Notes under the pieces: model-generated
Told to the model about the DNA's origin: nothing
What the model saw: only the letters and a program-made list of their open reading frames with translations
Databases searched by the model: none
Part shown: positions 27,131-36,777 of the stretch, in pieces
Layout: each line of letters starts with the position of its first letter
Numbering within the stretch: the stretch's first letter is position 1
Assembly (NCBI RefSeq): GCF_020172665.1
Contig: NZ_CP083985.1
Coordinates: 4,016,184-4,080,183 of the forward strand
Reading direction: 5' to 3'
DNA from: [Mycobacterium] zoologicum
GTDB taxonomy: Bacteria; Actinomycetota; Actinomycetes; Mycobacteriales; Mycobacteriaceae
DNA length: 64,000 nt
Position numbers and translations under genes: made by a program

Positions 27131-28723
27131 GTGAGCACCACCAGGACCCTGGGCGGGCGAATCAGCCGATTCGTCCGCTGGGTGGTCAGGACACCGTGGC
27201 CGGTGTTCACGCTGAGCATGTTGCAGGCCGACATCATCGGTTCGCTGTTCGTGTTCGGCTTCCTGCGCTTCGGTCTGCCCGAAGAGGACCGCATCAACCT
27301 GCAGGATCTGCCGCGATCCAACCTGATCATCTTCGGCCTCACCCTGCTGTTCCTGTTCGGCATCGGCTTCACGGTGAGCACCTCCCTGCTGATGCCGGTG
27401 TTCCGCTGGCAGCGCCGGGAGTCGATGCTGGCCGGGCCCGACCCCGAGCCCGAGGCCACCGAGCTGGCGCGGTCACGCGCGTTGCGGATGCCGTTCTACC
27501 GGTCGCTGATCAGCATCGGCTACTGGGCGGTGGGTGGGGTGGTGTTCGTCATCATCAGCTGGCCGGTGGTCAATGACGTTGTGCCGGTGGTGATCACCGC
27601 CACCGCACTCGGCGCGGCGGCCACCGCCATCATCGGCTATCTGCAATCCGAGCGGGTACTGCGCCCGGTGGCTGTGGCCGCACTGCGCGGCGGCGCACCG
27701 GAGAACCTGCGCGCGCCCGGGGTGATCCTGCGCCAACTGCTGACCTGGCTGCTGTCTACCGGGGTGCCGTTGGTGGCGATCGTGGTGTCGGTGCTGGCCG
27801 GCAAGGCGTCGCTGCTGAATGCCTCACCGGACAAGCTGTTCACCCCGATCCTGTTGATGGCGCTGGCCGCGCTGATCATCGGACTGTCCGGGACCGTGCT
27901 GGTGTCAATGTCGATCGCCGACCCGCTGCGCCAACTGCGCTGGGCGCTCGGCGAGGTGCAGCGCGGAAACTACAACGCGCACATGCAGATCTACGACGCC
28001 AGCGAGCTCGGTCTGCTGCAGGCCGGGTTCAACGACATGGTGCGCGACCTGGCCGAGCGGCAACGGCTGCGCGACCTGTTCGGACGCTACGTCGGCGAGG
28101 ACGTCGCCCGCCGCGCCCTGGAACGCGGCACCGAACTGGGCGGCCAAGAGCGCGACGTCGCGGTGCTCTTCGTCGACCTCGTGGGTTCCACCGAGCTGGC
28201 CGCGACCCGGCCGCCGAGCGAAGTGGTCAACCTGCTCAACGAGTTCTTCCGGGTGGTCGTCGAGGCCGTCGGCCGGCACGGCGGATTCGTCAACAAGTTC
28301 CAGGGTGACGCCGCGCTGGCGATCTTCGGCGCCCCGATCGAGCATCCGGACGCCTCCAGCGCGGCGCTGGCCGCAGCCCGCGAACTGCACGACGGCCTGG
28401 TGCCCGTGCTGGGCTCCGAAGAGTTCGGTATCGGGGTGTCGACCGGGCGCGCCATCGCCGGCCACATCGGCGCCCGGGCTCGCTTCGAGTACACCGTTAT
28501 CGGCGACCCGGTCAACGAGGCCGCCCGGTTGACCGAACTGGCCAAGATGGAGGACGGCCACGTGCTGGCTTCAGCGGTCACGGTCAGCGGCGCCGTCGAC
28601 GCCGAGGCGTTATGCTGGGAGGTCGGCGAGATCGTCGAGCTACGCGGGCGCACCGCCCCTACCCAGCTGGCGCGACCATTGAAACTCGCTGCGGCCGAAC
28701 CAGTTCCGGCCATCGCAGACTGA
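27131..28723 (+). CDS. Membrane-bound class III adenylate cyclase with HAMP domain (Rv3645-like)
   Basis: From this GTG the protein has 530 residues, with about six membrane helices in the first 280, a HAMP domain (DPLRQLRWALGEVQRGNYNA) and a class III cyclase domain. Both metal-binding Asp are present (LFVDLVGST and KFQGDAALAIFG). The adenine-specifying Lys is in NKFQGD and its partner Asp in TVIGDPVNEAARL, which also holds the transition-state Asn and Arg, so the enzyme should be an active adenylate cyclase. M. tuberculosis Rv3645 has the same layout and neighbours. The frame is open upstream, but a correctly placed -10 hexamer supports this start. The gene converges on topA with one base between stops. 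Confidence 0.92.
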   Translation: MSTTRTLGGRISRFVRWVVRTPWPVFTLSMLQADIIGSLFVFGFLRFGLPEEDRINLQDLPRSNLIIFGLTLLFLFGIGFTVSTSLLMPVFRWQRRESMLAGPDPEPEATELARSRALRMPFYRSLISIGYWAVGGVVFVIISWPVVNDVVPVVITATALGAAATAIIGYLQSERVLRPVAVAALRGGAPENLRAPGVILRQLLTWLLSTGVPLVAIVVSVLAGKASLLNASPDKLFTPILLMALAALIIGLSGTVLVSMSIADPLRQLRWALGEVQRGNYNAHMQIYDASELGLLQAGFNDMVRDLAERQRLRDLFGRYVGEDVARRALERGTELGGQERDVAVLFVDLVGSTELAATRPPSEVVNLLNEFFRVVVEAVGRHGGFVNKFQGDAALAIFGAPIEHPDASSAALAAARELHDGLVPVLGSEEFGIGVSTGRAIAGHIGARARFEYTVIGDPVNEAARLTELAKMEDGHVLASAVTVSGAVDAEALCWEVGEIVELRGRTAPTQLARPLKLAAAEPVPAIAD

Positions 28724-28724
28724 G

Positions 28725-31544
28725 TCAGCTCTTGGCGGCCTTCTTGGCCGGCGCCTTGCGGGTGGTTTTCTTCGCCGCGGTCTTCTTTGCCGCGGTCTTC
28801 TTCGCGGCCTTCTTGACCGGACCCCGCGCCCGCCGGTCGGCGAGCAGTTCGGCAGCACGCTCGTCGGTGATCGAGGCCACCTCGTCACCCTTGCGCAAGC
28901 TGGCGTTGGTCTCACCGTCGGTCACGTACGGCCCGAACCGGCCGTCCTTGATCACCATCGGCTTGCCGGACGCCGGGTCGGCGCCCAATTCGCGCAGCGG
29001 CGGAGCCGAAGCCGACTGGCGGCCACGGCGTTTCGGCTCGGCGTAGATCTTGAGTGCCTCGTCGAGGGTGATCTCGAAGATCTGTTCCTCGGTGGCCAGC
29101 GACCGAGAGTCGGTGCCGCGCTTCAGGTATGGACCGTAGCGGCCGTTCTGCGAGGTGATCTCTTCTCCGGTAGCCGGGTCCACACCGACCACCCGCGGCA
29201 GCGACAGCAGCTTCAAAGCGTCGTCGAGGGTGACGGTCTGCAGGTCCATGCTGCGCAGCAGGGAGCCAGTGCGCGGCTTGGGGCCGGTCGGTTTCTTGCC
29301 CTTTTTGGCGGTTACCCCAGGGTCGTCGTCAGGCGGTGGCGGCAGCACCTCGGTGACGTACGGGCCGTACCGGCCGTCCTTGGCGACGATCTCATGCCCG
29401 GTCTCGGGGTCCACGCCCAGCGGGCGGCCCTCCTGCGGGGTGGCGAAGCGTTCCTCGGCCAACGCCAGGGTCAGCTCGTCGGGCGGCAGCGAGTCGTCCA
29501 GGTTGGCCCGCTGGGGAGTCGGCTCACCGTCATCGCCGGTGATCATGCGCTCCAGGTACGGACCGTTCTTGCCCACCCGCACATAGACCGGCCGGCCCTC
29601 GGCATCCTCGAACAGCCGGATCGAGTTGATCTCGCGGGCGTCGATGCCCTCCAGATTGACCCCGACCAACTTCTTCAGGCCCCCGGCGCGCGAGATCGAG
29701 CCCTCCACGCCGTAGTCGCCGCCGAAGTAGAAGTTGTGCAGCCAGTCAGTGCGGCGCTGACGGCCGGCGGCGATCCCGTCGAGCTCGTCCTCCATGGCCG
29801 CGGTGAAGTCGTAGTCCACCAGCCGGCCGAAGTGCTGCTCCAACAGCCCGATCACCGCGAACGCCACCCAGGTCGGGACCAGCGCGCTGCCCTTCTTGTA
29901 GACGTAGCCGCGGTCCTGGATGGTCTTGATGATCGAGGAGTACGTCGAGGGCCGTCCGATGCCCAGCTCTTCGAGCGCCTTGACCAGCGAGGCCTCGGTG
30001 TAGCGGGCCGGCGGGTTGGTGGCGTGGCCGTCCGGGGTGAGCTCGGTGGCGTCCACCCGCTGGCCCTGGGTCAGCTGCGGCAGCCGCCGCTCGGCGTCGT
30101 CGGCCTCGCCGCCGGCCAGCTCGTCGACGGTCTCCACGTAGGCCTTGAGGAAGCCGGCGAAGGTGATGGTGCGCCCGCTGGCGGCGAACGTCACTTCGCT
30201 TGTTTGACCAAGGCGCTCGGCTGCTCCGCCGATCCGCAGGCTCAACGTGGTGCCGCGCGCATCGGCCATCTGCGAGGCGACCGTGCGCTGCCAGATCAGC
30301 TCGTAAAGCCGGAACTCGTCGCTGCCCAGCTCGTTGCGCACCGCGTCGGGGGTGGCGAAGGTCTCGCCGGCCGGGCGGATGGCCTCGTGGGCTTCCTGGG
30401 CGTTCTTGACCTTGCGGGTGTACTGCCGGGGCGTCGGCGAGACGTACTCCTCGCCGTAGAGCTGACGGGCCTGGGTGCGGGCGGCATCAATGGCCGACTG
30501 CGACAGCGTCGTCGAGTCGGTACGCATGTAGGTGATGTAGCCGTTCTCGTAGAGCCGCTGGGCGATGCTCATCGTCCGCTCGGCGGAGAACCGCAGCTTG
30601 CGGCCGGCCTCCTGCTGCAGCGTCGAGGTCATGAACGGTGCATAGGGCTTACGGGTGTAGGGCTTCTCCTCAACCGAGGTCACCGACAGCGACGAGCCGC
30701 GCAACCCGGCCGCCAGCGCGGTGGCCGCGCCCTCGTCGAGCACGGTGACTTCAGCCGGCTTCTTCAGCGCACCCAGCGAGTCGAAGTCCCGGCCGGTGGC
30801 CACCCGCAGGTTGTCCACCGAGACCAACCGCGCGCTGAAGGTTGGTGGCGATGCCGTCGGGTCGGAGACGCTGGCGTCGAGCTGGGCCACCACGTCCCAG
30901 TAGGAGGCGCTGCGAAACGCCATCCGTTCGCGTTCGCGGTCGACGATGATACGGGTCGCCACCGACTGGACCCGGCCGGCCGACAGCTTCGGTGCGACCT
31001 TCTTCCACAGCACCGGCGAGACCTCGTAACCGTACAGCCGGTCCAGGATGCGCCGGGTCTCCTGCGCGTCCACCAGGTCGTTGTCCAGGTCCCGCGGGTT
31101 CTCGGCGGCGGCCCGAATCGCCGGCTCGGTGATCTCGTGGAACACCATCCGCTTCACCGGGACGCGGGGTTTGAGGGTCTCCAGCAGATGCCAGGCGATC
31201 GCCTCGCCCTCCCGGTCACCATCTGTGGCCAGATAGAGCTCGTCGACGTCCTTGAGCAGTCCCTTGAGCTCGGTGACCGTGCTCTTCTTTTCCGGGCTGA
31301 CGATATAAAGCGGCTCGAAGTCTGCGTCGACGTTGACGCCCAGGCGCGCCCACGGCTCGGTCTTGTACTTGGCCGGTACGTCGGCGGCGTTGCGAGGCAG
31401 GTCCCGGATGTGTCCGCGGGACGACTCCACGACGTAGTTACGGCCCAGGTAACCGGCGATTTTCCGTGCCTTGGTGGGCGACTCGACTATGACGAGTCGC
31501 CGAACGTCCCTATTGGGGCCGCTATCGCGATCAAGGTCAGCCAA
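28725..31544 (-). CDS. topA: DNA topoisomerase I
   Basis: This 939-residue type IA topoisomerase relaxes negative supercoils. The TOPRIM domain starts RRLVIVESPTKARKIAGYLG and includes ATDGDREGEAIAWHLL. The nucleophilic Tyr lies in GYITYMRTDSTTLS near residue 340. The C-terminal third consists of Gly-rich repeats (NGPYLER, GPYVTEV, GPYLKRG, GPYVTDG) instead of zinc fingers, as in other mycobacterial TopA. The final 30 residues are a basic tail of KKTAA and PAKKA units. The start is TTG, giving an N-terminus (MADLDRDSG) comparable to the M. tuberculosis enzyme. Confidence 0.97.
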   Translation of the reverse strand: MADLDRDSGPNRDVRRLVIVESPTKARKIAGYLGRNYVVESSRGHIRDLPRNAADVPAKYKTEPWARLGVNVDADFEPLYIVSPEKKSTVTELKGLLKDVDELYLATDGDREGEAIAWHLLETLKPRVPVKRMVFHEITEPAIRAAAENPRDLDNDLVDAQETRRILDRLYGYEVSPVLWKKVAPKLSAGRVQSVATRIIVDRERERMAFRSASYWDVVAQLDASVSDPTASPPTFSARLVSVDNLRVATGRDFDSLGALKKPAEVTVLDEGAATALAAGLRGSSLSVTSVEEKPYTRKPYAPFMTSTLQQEAGRKLRFSAERTMSIAQRLYENGYITYMRTDSTTLSQSAIDAARTQARQLYGEEYVSPTPRQYTRKVKNAQEAHEAIRPAGETFATPDAVRNELGSDEFRLYELIWQRTVASQMADARGTTLSLRIGGAAERLGQTSEVTFAASGRTITFAGFLKAYVETVDELAGGEADDAERRLPQLTQGQRVDATELTPDGHATNPPARYTEASLVKALEELGIGRPSTYSSIIKTIQDRGYVYKKGSALVPTWVAFAVIGLLEQHFGRLVDYDFTAAMEDELDGIAAGRQRRTDWLHNFYFGGDYGVEGSISRAGGLKKLVGVNLEGIDAREINSIRLFEDAEGRPVYVRVGKNGPYLERMITGDDGEPTPQRANLDDSLPPDELTLALAEERFATPQEGRPLGVDPETGHEIVAKDGRYGPYVTEVLPPPPDDDPGVTAKKGKKPTGPKPRTGSLLRSMDLQTVTLDDALKLLSLPRVVGVDPATGEEITSQNGRYGPYLKRGTDSRSLATEEQIFEITLDEALKIYAEPKRRGRQSASAPPLRELGADPASGKPMVIKDGRFGPYVTDGETNASLRKGDEVASITDERAAELLADRRARGPVKKAAKKTAAKKTAAKKTTRKAPAKKAAKS

Positions 31545-31665
31545 CTGCGCTTACGCTCCACTTCTGTCCGCACCCGCTGGTCACGCCGCGGGTGGACAAC
31601 TGACAATCTCGCACCCGCGGCCGTGCAGATGCAAACCGGCATTCAGCGGAGAAATTGTCTCAGAG

Positions 31666-32271
31666 TTACCCCTGGTGACCCGCCATTGGTGTCCAGACAC
31701 GCGGCCACTGGGTCAACGCGTCGGGACCATCGGGTGATTCCCCGACGTTCTCCACCAGCCGCGACAGCCTACGGCGGCCGCTGATCCGCAGTGCGGGATG
31801 GCTGCCGCGGGTGCCGATCAGGGTGGGCGCGATACCCACCCTCATCAACGCCGAAGCCAACGGCTCGAAGGTGTCCGGGGCATGCGGGTCCAGCCCTAGC
31901 AGGTACCGGTCGGAGTCCACGGCGCCGGCCGCCAGCGTCCAGGCCCGCAATTCACGGGGTCCGGGCAGCCAGTTGGCCGGCACGGTCTTCACCGCACCGC
32001 GGGTCCACTGCTCGGCCAGTCGCCGAAGCCCCGAATCCACCGCGGTGCGCACCAACGGGGTGTCCTCTTCGGTGCGGGTGATCTCAGGCTGAAGGCCCGC
32101 TTCGGCGATCAACTCGGCCAGCGCAACGGCACGCCACTGCGCATCGACGACGACCGACAGCCGCGCACCGCCTCCAGTCACCACGATCTGCCCCGGAGCC
32201 GCCAGCACTCCGGTGAGGTCGGCGACGCTGGGCGGTACCGACTCCGCAGAAAAGAAGGAAAGCTGACTCAC
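31666..32271 (-). CDS. Conserved hypothetical protein (Rv3647c-like)
   Basis: The product has 201 residues, no membrane segment and no catalytic motif I recognise. It opens MSQLSFFSAESVPPSVADL and has a Trp/Arg-rich middle (LPGPRELRAWTLAAGAVDSD). M. tuberculosis Rv3647c has a similar length and the same place between cspA and topA, on the same strand. Expression from the cspA side is blocked by a strong hairpin terminator, so it probably has its own promoter in the terminator-to-start gap. Confidence 0.85.
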   Translation of the reverse strand: MSQLSFFSAESVPPSVADLTGVLAAPGQIVVTGGGARLSVVVDAQWRAVALAELIAEAGLQPEITRTEEDTPLVRTAVDSGLRRLAEQWTRGAVKTVPANWLPGPRELRAWTLAAGAVDSDRYLLGLDPHAPDTFEPLASALMRVGIAPTLIGTRGSHPALRISGRRRLSRLVENVGESPDGPDALTQWPRVWTPMAGHQG

Positions 32272-32305
32272 ATCACCGACCGTAGGCCGGTCGACCTAAA
32301 CGAAA

Positions 32306-32345
32306 CCCCCCGGCCGTGCTCCGCTGATGGGAGCTGCCCGGGGGG
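32306..32345 (-). terminator. Intrinsic terminator of cspA
   Basis: CCCCCCGG (32306-32313) pairs with CCGGGGGG (32338-32345), with an inner GCTCC/GGAGC stem; on the minus strand it is followed by TTTCGTTT. It is placed 20 bases after the cspA stop. Confidence 0.85.
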
Positions 32346-32364
32346 TGTCGTCAAATTCCGTGGC

Positions 32365-32568
32365 TCAGACGGCGCGGACGCCCGTGGCCTGGGGGCCCTT
32401 GGGGCTCTGCCCGACCTCGAACTCCACCCGCTGGTTCTCCTCGAGGGTGCGAAAGCCGCTTCCCTGGATCTCCGTGTAGTGGACAAACACGTCAGCCGAG
32501 CCGTCCTCTGGTGCGATGAAGCCGAAGCCCTTTTCCGCGTTGAACCACTTCACAGTTCCCTGTGGCAT
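32365..32568 (-). CDS. cspA: Cold-shock protein A
   Basis: This 67-residue cold-shock domain has the RNP1 motif KGFGFI and RNP2 as VFVHY, and begins [18 protein letters not shown]. Length and sequence match mycobacterial CspA, an RNA/single-strand DNA chaperone. An upstream in-frame extension exists but would not be a cold-shock protein. About 240 bp separate it from the divergent helicase; such a gap leaves room for the long 5' leader typical of csp genes. Confidence 0.96.
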   Translation of the reverse strand: MPQGTVKWFNAEKGFGFIAPEDGSADVFVHYTEIQGSGFRTLEENQRVEFEVGQSPKGPQATGVRAV

Positions 32569-32811
32569 CTGTCGATCTTTCCTTACTCTTCTTGCTCGGT
32601 GCACAGCACCGTTGTCGGGGCACCGCATTTCGCTGCCCCGGGCCTGTTCCGGCCGCACTGCCCTCGCGGACACCGCGGCCGCAGCGACGACCGTCCATCA
32701 GTCAACCATGTTCAGCTCCCCGAGGACAGACTGCGGTGCACAAAGTCCTTGAGTGAGCGATACGCAATACTGCGGCGAAGTTCTGTGCGGGCGATGTGGA
32801 GACGAAAACCG

Positions 32812-35163
32812 ATGGCAGCGAATTTCGGCGGTGAATTGCTGGCCGCCGCGCTGGCCGGCACCGAACCGGGCGAACATCCGCTGCGCCACGTCGCTGACCT
32901 GCCCGCTTCCGCCGGCGCGGTGGACTCCTGGCCGGACTGGGCCGCACCCGCGGTGATCGGCGCGTTCACCGGCCGCGGAATCGAGCTGCCGTGGTCGCAC
33001 CAACTCGCCGCCGCCGAGCACGCCCACGCCGGGCGCGACGTGGTGATCAGCACCGGCACGGCGTCGGGCAAGTCGTTGGCCTATCAACTGCCCAGCCTGA
33101 ACGCCCTGGTCGCCGATCCCCGTGCCCGGGTGCTGTACCTGTCACCGACCAAGGCGCTCGGCCATGACCAACTGCGCGCCGCCGGTGAACTGTGCGCGGC
33201 GGTGCCGGGCCTGGCCACCCCGGCGAGCGCGGTGGCACCCGCCGCCTACGACGGCGACACACCCGCCGAGATCCGCCGGTTCGCTCGGGAACGGTCTCGC
33301 TGGGTGTTCTCCAACCCGGACATGATCCACCTGTCGATGCTGCGCAACCATGCCCGCTGGGCGGTGTTCCTGCGGGGACTGCGTTTCGTGGTCGTCGACG
33401 AATGTCATTACTACCGAGGCATTTTCGGATCACATGTGGCGATGGTGCTGCGCCGGCTGCTGCGGTTGTGCGCCCGCTACTCGGGATCCGGGACAGGGCC
33501 GACGGTGATCTTCGCCAGCGCCACCACCGCCGCCCCGGGTGCCAGCGCGTCGAGGTTGATCGGCCGGCCGGTCGCCGAGGTGACCGAGGACGGCTCGCCG
33601 CACGGTGCGCGGACGGTGGCGCTGTGGGAGCCGGCGCTGCGCACCGACGTGACCGGGGAACACGGGGCTCCGGTGCGCCGCGCCGCCGGCACCGAGGCGG
33701 CCCGGGTGATGGCCGATCTGATCGCCGAGGGGGCGCGCACCCTGACCTTCGTCCGATCACGTCGCGGTGCCGAGGTCACCGCGCTGGCGGCCCGCACCCG
33801 GCTGGAGTCCATCGCGCCGGATCTGGTCGACAAGGTCGCGTCGTACCGGGCGGGTTATCTGGCCGAGGACCGCCGGGCCCTGGAACGGTCGCTGGCCGAC
33901 GGCGAGCTGTACGGCCTGGCCACCACCAACGCCCTCGAGCTCGGGGTGGACATCGCCGGGCTGGACGCGGTGGTGATCGCCGGCTTCCCCGGCACGGTGA
34001 GCTCGTTCTGGCAGCAGGCCGGCCGGTCGGGCCGCCGCGGCCAGACGGCGCTGATCGTGCTGATCGCTCGCGACGACCCGCTGGACACCTATCTGGTGCA
34101 CCATCCCGCCGCACTGCTGGACAAGCCGATCGAGCAGGTTGTGATCGACCCAGCCAACCCCTACGTGCTGGGCCCGCAGCTGCTTTGCGCAGCCACCGAA
34201 CTTCCGCTGACGGTCACCGAGGTGCGGCAACTGGGGGCCGAGCAGGTGGCCGACGACCTGGTCGGCGAGGGAATGCTGCGCCCGCGGGCCGAGAAGTACT
34301 TCCCGGCGCCGGGCCTGGACCCGCATGCGGGCGTGGATATCCGGGGGTCGGCCGGCGGGCAGGTGGTGATCCTGGAAACCGACACCGGCCGGGCGCTGGG
34401 CAGCGTCGATGCCGGGCGGGCGCCGGCCACGGTGCACACCGGCGCGGTGTATCTGCATCAGGGCGAGAGCTATCTGGTCGATTCGCTGGACACCGAGCGC
34501 CAGATCGCGTTCGTGCACGCCGCGGACCCGGGTTATGCGACGTTTGCCCGCGAGATCACCGACATCGATGTGACGGGCCCGGGTGAACGCTCCTGGTTCG
34601 GTTCGGTGAGCCTGGGCCTGGTGCCGGTGACGGTGACCCACCAGATCGTCGGTTACCTGCGCCGGCTGCCGACCGGCGAGGTGCTGGACTTCGTCGAGTT
34701 GGACATGGCGCCGGCGACGCTGTCCACCACCGCGGTGGTCTACACGGTCGCTCCCGAGGCGCTGATCGGCCGCGGGATCACCGAGACGCGGATTCCGGGG
34801 GCGCTGCATGCCGCTGAGCACGCGGCGATCGGACTGCTTCCTCTGGTGGCCAGCTGTGATCGCGGCGATATCGGCGGATTGTCCACCGCGTTGGGGCCGG
34901 CAGCGCTCGGCGGGCTGCCGAGCGTCTTCGTCTACGACGGCCATCCGGGCGGAGCCGGATTCTCTGAGCGTGGATTCCGTTCGGCGGCAACCTGGTTGGA
35001 GGCCACTGCGGCGACGATCGAGTCCTGCGAATGCCCACACGGCTGCCCGTCGTGCGTGCAGTCACCCAAGTGCGGCAACGGTAACGATCCGTTGGACAAA
35101 GAAGGCGCGGTGCAGGTGCTGCGATTAGTGCTCGCCGAACTCGACGCCGCCGGCAGAAACTGA
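32812..35163 (+). CDS. Superfamily 2 DNA helicase of the SftH/MrfA clade (Rv3649-like)
   Basis: The protein has 783 residues from the ATG preceding MAANFGGELLAAALAG. Helicase motifs are complete: Walker A STGTASGKSLAYQ, Walker B VVVDECHYYRG, motif III SATT, and motif VI QQAGRSGRRGQ. The C-terminal DUF1998-type module ends with a Cys cluster (CECPHGCPSC, then KCGNGND), the metal-binding signature of MrfA and of M. smegmatis SftH, a 3'-5' DNA translocase. A role in DNA repair is inferred from those relatives. A longer open frame upstream reaches into the cspA gene and is rejected. Confidence 0.9.
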   Translation: MAANFGGELLAAALAGTEPGEHPLRHVADLPASAGAVDSWPDWAAPAVIGAFTGRGIELPWSHQLAAAEHAHAGRDVVISTGTASGKSLAYQLPSLNALVADPRARVLYLSPTKALGHDQLRAAGELCAAVPGLATPASAVAPAAYDGDTPAEIRRFARERSRWVFSNPDMIHLSMLRNHARWAVFLRGLRFVVVDECHYYRGIFGSHVAMVLRRLLRLCARYSGSGTGPTVIFASATTAAPGASASRLIGRPVAEVTEDGSPHGARTVALWEPALRTDVTGEHGAPVRRAAGTEAARVMADLIAEGARTLTFVRSRRGAEVTALAARTRLESIAPDLVDKVASYRAGYLAEDRRALERSLADGELYGLATTNALELGVDIAGLDAVVIAGFPGTVSSFWQQAGRSGRRGQTALIVLIARDDPLDTYLVHHPAALLDKPIEQVVIDPANPYVLGPQLLCAATELPLTVTEVRQLGAEQVADDLVGEGMLRPRAEKYFPAPGLDPHAGVDIRGSAGGQVVILETDTGRALGSVDAGRAPATVHTGAVYLHQGESYLVDSLDTERQIAFVHAADPGYATFAREITDIDVTGPGERSWFGSVSLGLVPVTVTHQIVGYLRRLPTGEVLDFVELDMAPATLSTTAVVYTVAPEALIGRGITETRIPGALHAAEHAAIGLLPLVASCDRGDIGGLSTALGPAALGGLPSVFVYDGHPGGAGFSERGFRSAATWLEATAATIESCECPHGCPSCVQSPKCGNGNDPLDKEGAVQVLRLVLAELDAAGRN

Positions 35164-35477
35164 CCCGCGGCAGGAGTCGGCCGACCCCCCGAACGGCCGA
35201 CTCCACACAATGCCGCGGAGCGGCGAGCGAACGGCCGAAAAGCGATCCGTTCGACAGACCCGGCCCTAGTCCGGACGCGGCCGTAAGTTACCGGTAATTC
35301 CGAATCAGTGCAACTTCGAAACCGGGCCCCGGGCAACTCAAATCGGTGGAGCCGTCGCTGTCGACGCAGCTAGACGACCTTCGGCCGAACCATCTGCGAT
35401 ACCGCCCACGTGCGGATCGCTCGAGCACGTTCGGGGCGATGCCGGCCAGGAGACACGGACGGCGTACCGGGCTCAGC
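35164..35477. other. Intergenic region, 314 bp
   Basis: It holds a hairpin terminator near its left end. Otherwise there is no frame with coding character and no RNA structure I can support. Both neighbours end here (convergent). Confidence 0.7.
35173..35204 (+). terminator. Hairpin terminator after the helicase gene
   Basis: GGAGTCGGCCG pairs perfectly with CGGCCGACTCC around a 10-base loop of mostly C. There is no T tract, as is common for mycobacterial terminators. The perfect stem may serve both strands. Confidence 0.65.
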
Positions 35478-36197
35478 TCAGGCGCCGTGACGCCCGGCGA
35501 TCTGGCGGGCAGCGAAGTCGGCGGCCTGATCGGCCATCCCGTTGGTCACGTACGCACTGTGCGCGCCGCGGTTGAGGGCGCCGGGCTGGCAGATCGGGTC
35601 CTCCGGAGCGCACAGGTCGATGGTCTTGCCGACGAAGGCGGGACCGATGACGATCGGCGGGGCGCCACGCTGCAGCACGCTGACGACGTTGGCCGACGGC
35701 TTGCCGAACAGGGCGACGGCGGCCACGTGGTCGGCCACCGCCGGCGCCAGGGGCCCGGTCAGCCCGGCCGGCAGCGCGTAGCCCGCGGGGACGGTGTCGC
35801 TGGTGGCATAGGCGCTCACCGCGGCGCCCTGCGAATAGCCGCCGAGCACGATGTCGGTGGCCGCGCAGCGGGCGGCCATGTCGTTGAGGTGGTTGCTGAC
35901 GTCGGCGACGCCGTCGACGGCCCGGGCGAAGTCCACCGAGGCGGGATAGTTGACCGCGTAGACGTCGACGACCTGGCCGGGCAACCGGCCGCGCAGGGCG
36001 TCGACGAACGGGGTTCCGACCTTGCCGATGCCGGGGCCTTCGAAGGTTCCCCGGGCGAAGACCACCTCGACGTCGGGGCAATCGCTGGGCGTGACGGCGT
36101 TCGGGGCGGCCGAGGCCGTACCCACACCGAGTAGCGAGGCGGCACTCAAGGCGGCGGCCGCCATCGCCGCGAACAGCAGCCTTCGGAGGTTGCTCAT
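35478..36197 (-). CDS. Secreted cutinase-family serine esterase
   Basis: This 239-residue protein starts with a signal peptide (MSNLRRLLFAAMAAAALSAA, cleaved after TASA) preceded by GGGGAAG at good spacing. The mature cutinase has the nucleophile Ser in GGYSQGA, the Asp in DLCAPEDPIC and the His in RGAHSAYV, with four conserved Cys for two disulfides. Mycobacterial cutinase-like proteins hydrolyse lipid esters or act as phospholipases; the substrate here is unknown. It diverges from a MarR gene over a palindrome, so repression by that regulator is likely. Confidence 0.93.
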   Translation of the reverse strand: MSNLRRLLFAAMAAAALSAASLLGVGTASAAPNAVTPSDCPDVEVVFARGTFEGPGIGKVGTPFVDALRGRLPGQVVDVYAVNYPASVDFARAVDGVADVSNHLNDMAARCAATDIVLGGYSQGAAVSAYATSDTVPAGYALPAGLTGPLAPAVADHVAAVALFGKPSANVVSVLQRGAPPIVIGPAFVGKTIDLCAPEDPICQPGALNRGAHSAYVTNGMADQAADFAARQIAGRHGA

Positions 36198-36215
36198 GAA
36201 CTTCCCCTCAAGATC

Positions 36216-36232
36216 GTTTGCGGGTTGCAAAC
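36216..36232. promoter_or_regulatory. Palindromic operator candidate for the MarR regulator
   Basis: GTTTGC-GGGTT-GCAAAC is an inverted repeat of the size MarR dimers bind. It lies between the divergent cutinase and MarR starts, in a locally AT-rich gap that also contains TTGTATAGAC. Confidence 0.6.
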
Positions 36233-36279
36233 TATCAGAATTGTATAGACCGTCGAAATATTCCCGTAGGCTGCAAAGT

Positions 36280-36777
36280 GTGAACGATCAGACAACACTC
36301 AACGATTCGTCCGCTATGGACGAATTGCTGAGCCCCCTGCTCGATTACCTGGCCCGACGGCTGCGTGCCGAGACCGAAGCCGATCTACGGCCGTTCGGCG
36401 TGAAGATCCGCCACGTGGTCGCGTTGACGGTGCTGCGCGACCTCGGTGAGCGCGCCCAGTCCCAGATGTCCGAAGCGCTCGGAATGGATGCTACCGGGAT
36501 CGTGGCACTGCTCAACGACCTCGAGTCCCAGGGCCTGATCGAACGCCGCCGCGCAGCCCGGGATCGGCGCCGCCACAACGTGGTGATCACCGACGCGGGA
36601 TGCCGCCGCCTCGCCGAGGTCCACCGTGCCATCGCCGGCCTGGAACAGCGGATATTCGGCCTCACCGCCCACGAGTCGACCATGCTGTATCAGCTGCTGC
36701 AGAAGGCCACCGCGTCGGCGGCCGGTGGACCCGCGGAACCCTTGGAATCCGTGGCCGGCGAGGACTGCCCGCGCTAA
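36280..36777 (+). CDS. MarR-family transcriptional regulator
   Basis: This 165-residue protein starts at GTG (an ATG 12 codons downstream is possible). The winged helix is recognisable: QSQMSEALGMDATGIVALLN as the HTH, then DLESQGLIERRRAARDRRRH with the basic wing. It probably represses itself and the divergent cutinase. The effector is unknown, though lipid or phenolic ligands are common in this family. The stop overlaps the convergent pilus gene by four bases. Confidence 0.9.
   Translation: MNDQTTLNDSSAMDELLSPLLDYLARRLRAETEADLRPFGVKIRHVVALTVLRDLGERAQSQMSEALGMDATGIVALLNDLESQGLIERRRAARDRRRHNVVITDAGCRRLAEVHRAIAGLEQRIFGLTAHESTMLYQLLQKATASAAGGPAEPLESVAGEDCPR

Noticed and set aside
29394..31784. 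796-codon plus-strand frame opposite topA
   Set aside because: No domain and compositionally an antisense shadow of topA.
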